DNA from: Acidobacteriota bacterium | Lineage (GTDB): Bacteria; Acidobacteriota; Vicinamibacteria; Vicinamibacterales; SCN-69-37 | Reading direction: 5' to 3' | NCBI GenBank assembly: GCA_021824055.1 | Contig: JAKALV010000038.1 | Coordinates: 1 to 17,345 of the forward strand | DNA: 17,345 bases | In this document: in pieces, positions 8,483 through 14,567 of the stretch | Position numbering within the stretch: position 1 is the stretch's first letter | Layout: each line of letters begins with the position of its first letter | Made by a program: the position numbers and the translations under genes | Notes under the pieces: model-generated | Databases searched by the model: none | The model's input: the letters and a program-made list of their open reading frames with translations, nothing else | Told to the model about the DNA's origin: nothing

Positions 8483-9879
8483 ATCGTGTCAACGCGCTCG
8501 CCGCTGGCGACCACCGGCTCGATGAACAGCCGGTAGGCATCTTCGTAGCCCTGCTGCCGCAGATCCCCGATCGAGCGAACGCGGTCCGACATCTCGTCGT
8601 ACGTGCCGGCGAACTGGAAGGGGCCGATCGGATTGTGCGACGGGCGGATCACGAACACACCCGAGAACCTCGACGTCGACAGCGCCACCGCGTCGTCGAG
8701 CACGGCCGTTTCCACCGAGCGCTGCCACTCGCCCGCGCGGCCGCGCAGGTCGGCCGGCTGCGGGCCGAGCGCGTGCGGCAGACCCGCCGCCGGCGCCGCG
8801 CTGAGAAACACGACCTGCTCGGCGCCCAGCCCGATGACTTCCTCGACCAGTCGATGCACGAGCTCGGGGCGATCGCAGAGGCGATGCGTTTCACCCTGCC
8901 AGTAATGCTCCGACGGAAATGTGATCGCCTGCCCGGCGGTCACGCCCGGCAGTTGCAGCGCGCCCGTCACGAGACCCGCCAATTGATCGCGCATCGGCGT
9001 CGAGAGGTCGATCGCCTCGGCCTCGCGCGCGCCGCCGACCGGCCGCCTGGCGCCGAACAGCGCCATGCGGGTCTCGGGCAGCACGGCCAGCGTCAGGTCG
9101 CGCCGCGCGTCCAGATCGTGCAGTCCAAACACGACCTCGCAGAATCCCGGCTGGCCGAAATTCTCCGTCAGCAGATCGACGTAGTGCCGGCCGATTTCGA
9201 AGGGCGCCGGCGCCGCTTCGGTCGAGGCGCCGCGCACGAGCGTCCAGACCGCATCGACCAGCGTCTGCGCCGGCTCCGAGGCGTCGATGGGCGAGCCCAG
9301 CAGCTGCCACCAGAACGCGCCGCTCGTGCGGCGCCGCGATCGGCGCAGGGCGCGGGCGCGCCACCATGTCCCCACGAGGATGCCGCCGGTCACAAGCAGG
9401 CACAGCACCATCACGCGCGGAATGATCGTCGGCAGAATGGGCGGATGGAAGAGCACGTCGAGAATCACCGCATAGGCGTGGACCAGGCCCGCCGCCACGC
9501 CGGTGAGACCAGCCAGCGAGGCCAGCAGGCTCGCCCCGTAAATGCCGGCCGCCACCACGAGCACGGTCAGCGGCAGCAACAGGGTCGCGAGGGCCAGCGC
9601 CACGCCGAGTCCGGCCGCGCGCAAACCGCCACGCCAGCGATAGGCCCGCGCCAACGACGGCGACGACCAGGGCCCCGCGGCGTCTCCGAGGCGGGCCGCG
9701 CCATCGACGGAAGCCATGATGGCGTTCGCCACGCCCGGGCCATGCGCCGCAATGAGATCGATCTTGACGCCGGCTTCCGCCAGCGCGCAGAGCGCGCCAG
9801 CCTGATACGCCCCGGCCGTCCCCGCGCCGGTCAGCACGAGCGCCGTGCGCAGCCGGGGGGAATAGGACGGGTCAGCCAT
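8479..9879 (-). CDS. Membrane patatin-like protein, probably catalytically dead
   Basis: This is a patatin-fold protein of 466 residues. The N-terminus has the family's opening strand and glycine loop, LVLTGAGTAGAYQAGAL (about 14-30), then the helix and strand leading to the nucleophile elbow. Where GxSxG is expected, the sequence reads A-H-G-P-G (45-49), with Gly in place of the catalytic Ser. The region that should hold the catalytic Asp (DGG/DGA) reads Y-W-Q-G-E (326-330), with no Asp at that point. Between the two halves lies an insert with about three hydrophobic segments (about 88-113, 115-141, 151-173) and a basic stretch after them, so it should sit in the inner membrane. The later patatin strand GAEQVVFLSA (352-361) is recognisable. 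A lipase function is therefore doubtful; lipid binding or scaffolding is possible. It lies between greA and the PLP enzyme. Confidence 0.8.
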   Translation of the reverse strand: MADPSYSPRLRTALVLTGAGTAGAYQAGALCALAEAGVKIDLIAAHGPGVANAIMASVDGAARLGDAAGPWSSPSLARAYRWRGGLRAAGLGVALALATLLLPLTVLVVAAGIYGASLLASLAGLTGVAAGLVHAYAVILDVLFHPPILPTIIPRVMVLCLLVTGGILVGTWWRARALRRSRRRTSGAFWWQLLGSPIDASEPAQTLVDAVWTLVRGASTEAAPAPFEIGRHYVDLLTENFGQPGFCEVVFGLHDLDARRDLTLAVLPETRMALFGARRPVGGAREAEAIDLSTPMRDQLAGLVTGALQLPGVTAGQAITFPSEHYWQGETHRLCDRPELVHRLVEEVIGLGAEQVVFLSAAPAAGLPHALGPQPADLRGRAGEWQRSVETAVLDDAVALSTSRFSGVFVIRPSHNPIGPFQFAGTYDEMSDRVRSIGDLRQQGYEDAYRLFIEPVVASGERVDTI

Positions 9880-9881
9880 GG

Positions 9882-9905
9882 CTACTCGGCGTCCTGGCGC
9901 GTCAT
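9882..9905 (-). other. Seven-codon mini-ORF before the patatin-like gene
   Basis: Between greA and the patatin-like gene, an ATG at 9905 opens a frame MTRQDAE that stops two bases before the patatin ATG. A GAGGA sequence in the last codons of greA sits about 10 nt upstream of this ATG, better placed than any ribosome site for the patatin gene itself. It could couple translation of the two genes, or be chance. There is no independent evidence that it is translated. Confidence 0.2.
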
Positions 9906-9911
9906 GACGGG

Positions 9912-10376
9912 CTATTCCTCGTCGTGAATCGTCACGAGCTTGACGATCTCAAACTCGCGCGAGCCGGCCGGTGTCGTCACGATCACCTCTTCGCCCGCTT
10001 CCTTGCCGGAGAACGCGCGGCCGAGGGGCGACGCCACGGAGATCAGGCCCAGATCAGGGTTGGCGTCCTCGGGCATGACGAGCTCGAAGACAAAGGTCCT
10101 GGAGCTCTCGGTCACGGTGATCTTGGAGCCGAACCCGGCTTTGTCGCGCGGAATCCGGTCGAGGCTCATGAGCTGGATCTCGGACACGCGCTGCCGCAGC
10201 ATGCTGACGCGCGCCTGAACCAGCGTCTGGCGTTCCTTGGCCGCGTGGTACTCGGCATTCTCGCGCAGGTCGCCCAGTTCCCGCGCGCGCTGAATCTCCT
10301 TCGGCAGGTCGTGATTCAACTCGCGCTCGAGCGCAACGATTTCGTCTTCAAAACGCTTGATGAGCCGTGCCTTCAT
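9912..10376 (-). CDS. greA: GreA/GreB-family transcription elongation factor
   Basis: Gre factors enter the secondary channel of RNA polymerase and stimulate cleavage of backtracked RNA. The 154-residue protein is close to the usual length (158 in E. coli). The N-terminal coiled coil (about 1-75) carries the tip motif GDLRENAEYHAAKE (35-48), whose Asp36 and Glu39 correspond to the acidic residues that hold the catalytic magnesium. The C-terminal FKBP-like domain (about 80-154) includes the conserved SPLGRAFSGKEAGEEV segment. It is the first gene of the minus-strand run with the patatin-like protein and the PLP enzyme, 32 bp before the former. Its start is only 27 bp from the start of the divergent RNA methyltransferase gene. 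Confidence 0.93.
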   Translation of the reverse strand: MKARLIKRFEDEIVALERELNHDLPKEIQRARELGDLRENAEYHAAKERQTLVQARVSMLRQRVSEIQLMSLDRIPRDKAGFGSKITVTESSRTFVFELVMPEDANPDLGLISVASPLGRAFSGKEAGEEVIVTTPAGSREFEIVKLVTIHDEE

Positions 10377-10403
10377 GCCTGTGCCAAGAGGTTAACATGA
10401 GCC
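10377..10403. promoter_or_regulatory. 27-bp divergent gap with plus-strand ribosome site
   Basis: Only 27 bp separate the greA and methyltransferase start codons. AAGAGG at 10386-10391 is a plausible ribosome site for the plus-strand ATG at 10404, although the 12-nt spacing is long. An out-of-frame ATG at 10397 lies nearer. There is no room for a promoter for either gene, so promoters probably lie inside the opposing coding sequences. Confidence 0.45.
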
Positions 10404-11189
10404 ATGCTCCGCCTGACGCGCCGCCAGGACGCCATCGTCGACCGGTTCCGGCGCGCCGCGCGGCGATCGACGTCGGAACCGTGCGTCCTGCTCGACGGCG
10501 AACACCTGATTCGCGACGCCGTCGCGGCCGGCGTCTCGCTCGACGTTGCCATTGCGACCCACGAGCGATGGCAGGAGCTGCCGGACCTGCTGGCCGCGCT
10601 GCGGGCCCAGGCGCTGCCGGTCACGCTCTACGACGCGGCCGGGACTGTGCTCGAGGCGGCCAGCCCGGTCAAGACACCCAGCGGCATCGCGGCGCTGGCG
10701 CACTGGCAGCCGTCCGCGCTCGAAGACACGTTCGCCGCCGCGCGGACGCTCACGCTGGCAGCCGTCGACGTGCAGGACCCCGGCAATTTCGGGGCGATCG
10801 TGCGCAGCGCGGACGCGCTCGGGGCCTCCGGGGTCATCGCGGCGGGCGCCACGGCGGATCCGGCGGGATGGAAGGCGTTGCGCGGCGCCATGGGCAGCGC
10901 GTTCCGCTTGCCGGTGGCGCGCGCCACGCTCGAATCAACGCTCGCGGCCGCCCGCAGCGCCGGCGCGCGCGTGTACGCCGCCACGGCGGACGGCACCGCC
11001 GTCGATCAGTGCGACCTGACCGGTCCCACGCTGCTGCTGCTGGGCAGCGAGGGGCTGGGCCTGCCCGAGTCCGCCCTTGAAGAAGCCACCGGCCGCGTCG
11101 CCATCCCGATGCGCGGCGGCATCAACTCACTCAACGTCGCGGTCACCGCGGCCCTCCTGCTCTACGAAGCGCGGCGTCAACGCTCATGA
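10404..11189 (+). CDS. SpoU/TrmH-family RNA 2'-O-methyltransferase
   Basis: This is a probable S-adenosylmethionine-dependent methyltransferase acting on a ribose 2'-OH of rRNA or tRNA. The 261-residue protein has an N-terminal substrate-binding domain (about 1-105, including LLDGEHLIRDAV) and the knotted SPOUT catalytic domain. Motif 1 is VQDPGNFGAIVRSA (123-136) with Asn128 and Arg134; motif 2 is LLLLGSEGLGLP (210-221); motif 3 starts IPMRGGINSLNVAV (234-247) with the SLN signature. The layout is closest to the RlmB/TsnR-like branch, but the target nucleotide cannot be told. The TGA stop overlaps the ATG of rarA (ATGA), so the two are likely co-translated. Confidence 0.93.
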   Translation: MLRLTRRQDAIVDRFRRAARRSTSEPCVLLDGEHLIRDAVAAGVSLDVAIATHERWQELPDLLAALRAQALPVTLYDAAGTVLEAASPVKTPSGIAALAHWQPSALEDTFAAARTLTLAAVDVQDPGNFGAIVRSADALGASGVIAAGATADPAGWKALRGAMGSAFRLPVARATLESTLAAARSAGARVYAATADGTAVDQCDLTGPTLLLLGSEGLGLPESALEEATGRVAIPMRGGINSLNVAVTAALLLYEARRQRS

Positions 11190-12523
11190 GTTCCCTCTTC
11201 GACGAGCCGGCGTCGCCTGCGGGCGGTCAGTCTCTTCAGGACACGCCGCTGGCCGAGCGCATGCGGCCGCGTACGCTCGACGAGTTCGTCGGACAGCTGC
11301 ACGTCATCGGGCCGGGCCGGCCGTTGCGGCAGGCCCTCGAACACCGCGCGGTCCACTCGCTGATCCTCTGGGGCCCGCCGGGCGTCGGCAAGACCACGCT
11401 GGCGCGGATCATGGCGGCGTTTGTCGGCGGCGAGTTCACGGCGTTCAGCGCCGTCATGTCCGGCATCAAGGAGATCAAGGAGGTCGTCGCGAAGGCACAA
11501 ACCCTGCGGCGCGAGTTCGGGCGGCAGACCGTGCTCTTCGTGGACGAAATCCACCGCTTCAACAAGAGTCAGCAGGACGCCTTCCTGCCCCACGTCGAGG
11601 CCGGCACGATCATCCTCGTCGGCGCCACCACCGAGAACCCGTCCTTCGAGGTGAACTCGGCGCTGCTCTCGCGCTCCACGGTGTACGTGCTCGACGCCCT
11701 CACCGTCGATGACCTCGTCACGCTGCTTCACCGCGCGTTGACCGACGCTGAACGCGGGCTCGGCACGCTCGGATACGAGGCCGACGATGAATCGCTGCGC
11801 GCGATTGCCGTGTACGCCAACGGCGACGCGCGCGTGGCGCTGAACATCCTGCAGCAGGCGGTCGTCACGCTGCCGCAGGGCCCGCACCCGCGTCTGACCA
11901 ACGCCCACCTCGCCGCGATGATCGAACGGCGGTCGCTCCTCTACGACAAGACCGGCGAAGAGCACTACAACCTCATCTCGGCGCTGCACAAGTCCATCCG
12001 CAACAGCGACGCCGACGCGGCGGTGTACTGGCTGGCGCGCATGCTCGAGGCCGGCGAGGATCCCCTCTACGTGGCGCGGCGCCTCGTGCGCTTCGCGTCG
12101 GAGGACATCGGCAATGCCGACCCCCGTGCCCTGCAGGTGGCCATCGCCGCCAAGGACGCCGTGCATTTTCTCGGCATGCCCGAGTGCAACACCGCGCTCG
12201 CCCAGCTGGTGACCTACATGGCCGCGGCGCCCAAGAGCAACGCGGTGTACGTCGGCTATGGGGCCGCGGCACGGGACGCGACACAGGACCTGGCCAGTCC
12301 CGTGCCGATTCACCTGCGCAACGCGCCGACGAAGCTGATGAAGGATCTGGGCTACGGCAAGGACTACAAGTACGCGCACGACGAACCGGAGGGGGTCTCA
12401 CAACAGTCCGCGCTACCCGAGCATCTCGAAGGCCGCCGGTACTACGAACCCACCGACCGCGGCCTCGAAGCCAACATCAAGCAGGCGCTGGAACGGGCCA
12501 GAGCACTTCGAAAGAAGACCTAG
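11186..12523 (+). CDS. rarA: Replication-associated recombination ATPase RarA (MgsA)
   Basis: RarA is a clamp-loader-like AAA+ ATPase that acts at stalled replication forks; its eukaryotic relative is WRNIP1. The 445-residue protein starts with the family's conserved PLAERMRPRTLDEFVGQ (21-37). It has Walker A GPPGVGKTT (63-71), Walker B VLFVDEIHRF (116-125), sensor 1 GATTEN (146-151) and an SR finger (162-163). The C-terminal half carries the tetramerisation region, with RRLVRFASEDIGNADP followed by the YGYGAA-like and YKYAHDEPEG motifs typical of the family. The start is fixed by its ATGA overlap with the methyltransferase. It converges on mutL across a 116-bp gap. Confidence 0.96.
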   Translation: MSSLFDEPASPAGGQSLQDTPLAERMRPRTLDEFVGQLHVIGPGRPLRQALEHRAVHSLILWGPPGVGKTTLARIMAAFVGGEFTAFSAVMSGIKEIKEVVAKAQTLRREFGRQTVLFVDEIHRFNKSQQDAFLPHVEAGTIILVGATTENPSFEVNSALLSRSTVYVLDALTVDDLVTLLHRALTDAERGLGTLGYEADDESLRAIAVYANGDARVALNILQQAVVTLPQGPHPRLTNAHLAAMIERRSLLYDKTGEEHYNLISALHKSIRNSDADAAVYWLARMLEAGEDPLYVARRLVRFASEDIGNADPRALQVAIAAKDAVHFLGMPECNTALAQLVTYMAAAPKSNAVYVGYGAAARDATQDLASPVPIHLRNAPTKLMKDLGYGKDYKYAHDEPEGVSQQSALPEHLEGRRYYEPTDRGLEANIKQALERARALRKKT

Positions 12524-12533
12524 ACCGACACCT

Positions 12534-12621
12534 ACCACGGAGACACTGAGACACAGAGACAGCTTGGCTAGGCCGGGTTCTCAAAAGACCTTAGGCCCCC
12601 GTGTCTCCGTGCCTCCGTGGT
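12534..12621. repeat. Inverted repeat with octad arms (site B)
   Basis: The 116-bp gap between convergent rarA and mutL holds an inverted repeat: 12534-12554 and 12601-12621 are reverse complements at 19 of 21 positions. The left arm is a degenerate 8-nt tandem repeat, consensus CACNGAGA, three units from 12536; the right arm read on the minus strand repeats CACGGAGR. The 46-bp spacer has no obvious internal structure. No T-tract follows on either strand. Placement at the end of both genes is compatible with a bidirectional terminator or mRNA-end stabiliser. I recall similar words in intergenic DNA of other environmental bacteria but cannot verify this here. Confidence 0.75.
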
Positions 12622-12639
12622 GAAGCCGTTGATCTGGCT

Positions 12640-14400
12640 TTAGATTCGTTCGAAGTTGCGTTCGATTTCTCTGCGCGTCAGGCGCAGCACGACGGGGCGG
12701 CCGTGGGGACAGACGCTCGAGTGCGCCGTGCGGCGCAGCTCGTCGAGCAGGTATTTCATCTTGTCGATCGTCAGCGAATCGTTCGCCTTGACGGCGGCAT
12801 GGCACGCCATCGTCGCGGCCAGCTGCCGCACCGACTCGCTGATGCCCGATCCCGGCGCCAGTCCCTCGAGGTCGCCGGCCGCCGCGCGAAGAGCGGACTC
12901 GCACGCCTCGAGCTTCAGCAGGGCCGGCACCGCCGACACGCGGATGCTGGTTCCCCCGAAGTCCTCGAGCTGAAACCCGAACTGTTCGAGCGCCAGGGCA
13001 TGGCCTTTCAGCGTGGCGTGCTCCCCCGCCCCGAGGTCCAGGACAATCGGCGTGAGCAGCCGCTGCGACTCGAGCGTGCCGCCGAGCAATCGCTCGGAGA
13101 TCTGCTCGAACAGAATTCGCTCGTGCGCGACATGCTGATCGATGATCGCCAGCCCCTCGTCGTCCACCGCGATGATGAACGTGTTGCGGAACTGTCCGAG
13201 CGGCGTCATCGGCTTGATGAGCGTCGCGATCGTCTCGCGCCCCGACGTGGCGCCGACCCGCGGATCGCCGCTGCCCACTGACGGCGGCTGCGAGATCGCG
13301 CGCTCGATCGCATCGGCCAGCGGATCGGCGGATCGCGACGCGAACGTCAGCGGCAGCGCGCCGGCGACCGGCAGCGCGGGCGTCAGCGTCGCCTGCGACA
13401 GCACGAGTTCGGGGACCCCCGTCTGGCCCAGGGCATCGACGATGGCGCGCCGCAGCACTTCATGCACGAGGCCGCCGTCAAGAAACCGCACTTCGGCCTT
13501 CGTGGGATGGACGTTGACGTCCACGCGGTCGGGCGGCAGCTCGATGAACAGGTGCACCTCGGGGCTGCGCTCCTTGATCGTGGCCACGCTGTAGGCCTGC
13601 TGGATCGCGTGGCTGATGGTACGGTCGCGCACGAGCCGCCGGTTGACGAACACGTGCTGCGGGCCGCGCACCGGTCCCGTCTCGGCCAGGGCCGCCACAT
13701 ACCCGTGGACCGTGATGCCGGCCGCGTGTTTGCGGACCTCGATCAGGTCCGCGCGGTCCCCGTAGATCTGGAAGAACCGCTCGGCGAGCGACGCGGCCGG
13801 CGGCGTTTCCACGATCGCGCGTCCGCCGCTGCGGAACGTAAACCCCACTTCCGGATAGCCCAGCGCCAGTTGCGTGACCAGCCGGGACACCTGCGCCGAT
13901 TCGGCCGTGTCCGCCTTGAGGAACTTTCGACGCGCGGGCAGGTTGAAAAACAGCTCCTGCACTTCGATCAGCGTGCCTTCGGGCGCGCCCACTTCGCCGG
14001 CTGACATCAGCTCGCCCGCGTCGATGCGGATCTGCGTCCCCGAGATCGATCCGCGCGTCCGCGTCCGCAGCCGGAATCGCGACACCGACGCGATCGACGG
14101 CAGCGCTTCGCCGCGGAACCCGAGCGTGAGAATCGCGGCGAGGTCCTCGGACGTGCGCAGCTTGCTCGTCGCGTGCCGCTCCACCGCCAGCCGCGCGTCC
14201 TCCGGCGTCATGCCCTCGCCATCGTCTTCGACGCTGATGAGCTTCTTTCCGCCGAATTCCGTGACGACATTGATCCGCGTCGCGCCGGCGTCCAGCGCGT
14301 TCTCGATCAGCTCCTTGACGACGGAGGCGGGACGCTCGATGACCTCGCCGGCGGCGATCTGGTTCGCCAGGGCGGCGGGGAGACGGTAAATCTTGGACAT
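12640..14400 (-). CDS. mutL: DNA mismatch repair protein MutL
   Basis: MutL links mismatch recognition by MutS to strand incision. From the ATG at 14400 it has 586 residues; the frame also contains a GTG two codons earlier, but MSKIYRLP fits the family better. The GHKL ATPase domain shows QIAAGEVIERPASV (14-27), Glu33 and Asn34 in ENALDAGAT, DDGEGM (59-64) and TLGFRGEALPS (92-102). The transducer domain has NVHPTKAEVRF (296-306). A short variable linker (about 335-400) leads to the C-terminal domain, which has DQHVAHERILFE (421-432), matching the metal-binding endonuclease motif DQHA-x2-E-x4-E with Val for Ala, then ACHAAVKA (532-539) and CPHGRP (564-569). It should therefore nick DNA itself, without MutH. 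No Shine-Dalgarno is visible. No mutS is in the window. Confidence 0.97.
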   Translation of the reverse strand: MSKIYRLPAALANQIAAGEVIERPASVVKELIENALDAGATRINVVTEFGGKKLISVEDDGEGMTPEDARLAVERHATSKLRTSEDLAAILTLGFRGEALPSIASVSRFRLRTRTRGSISGTQIRIDAGELMSAGEVGAPEGTLIEVQELFFNLPARRKFLKADTAESAQVSRLVTQLALGYPEVGFTFRSGGRAIVETPPAASLAERFFQIYGDRADLIEVRKHAAGITVHGYVAALAETGPVRGPQHVFVNRRLVRDRTISHAIQQAYSVATIKERSPEVHLFIELPPDRVDVNVHPTKAEVRFLDGGLVHEVLRRAIVDALGQTGVPELVLSQATLTPALPVAGALPLTFASRSADPLADAIERAISQPPSVGSGDPRVGATSGRETIATLIKPMTPLGQFRNTFIIAVDDEGLAIIDQHVAHERILFEQISERLLGGTLESQRLLTPIVLDLGAGEHATLKGHALALEQFGFQLEDFGGTSIRVSAVPALLKLEACESALRAAAGDLEGLAPGSGISESVRQLAATMACHAAVKANDSLTIDKMKYLLDELRRTAHSSVCPHGRPVVLRLTRREIERNFERI

Positions 14401-14414
14401 CGACACTACATGTT

Positions 14415-14567
14415 AGGGCAAAGGGCAGAGGGCAAAGGGCAAAGGCGAGGGGAAAAGTTCAAGGGAACAGGAAGGAAAAACGAAGAGGGAAGAAGAGGGC
14501 ATTTTGCCCTCCTCTTCCCTCTTACTTTCTACCTCGCCTTTGCCCTTTGCCCTCTGCCCTTTGCCCT
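14415..14567. repeat. Perfect 36-bp inverted repeat with heptad arms (site C)
   Basis: Bases 14415-14450 and 14532-14567 are perfect reverse complements over 36 bp, framing an inner hairpin. Each arm is a tandem repeat of about 7 nt, consensus AGGGCAA, in five slightly varied units; one strand of the left arm is almost wholly purine plus C. The right arm ends on the first base of the ppdK stop codon, and the left arm ends only 15 bp before mutL. The whole gap between ppdK and mutL is thus one nested palindrome. The perfect match of the arms points to recent origin or active correction. Confidence 0.9.
14476..14523 (-). terminator. Intrinsic terminator of ppdK
   Basis: On the minus strand, an 18-bp stem (14523-14506 with 14500-14483, one mismatch that pairs as G-U in RNA) with a loop of five bases is followed after CG by TTTTT (14480-14476). 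This is the standard form of a factor-independent terminator. It lies about 45 nt past the ppdK stop codon and upstream of mutL, so mutL probably needs its own promoter in the remaining 75 bp, where none is obvious. Confidence 0.75.

Noticed and set aside
8635..9927. Plus-strand open frame opposite the patatin-like gene
   Set aside because: Arg/His/Gln-rich shadow. I considered it because the minus-strand protein lacks its catalytic residues, but the minus frame has the glycine loop, hydrophobic segments and operon overlaps, so it is the coding one.
12534..12621. CRISPR-like or insertion-sequence remnant from the repeated CACNGAGA words
   Set aside because: Units are contiguous 8-mers without spacers, there is no transposase or cas gene, and the arrangement is inverted, so neither explanation fits.
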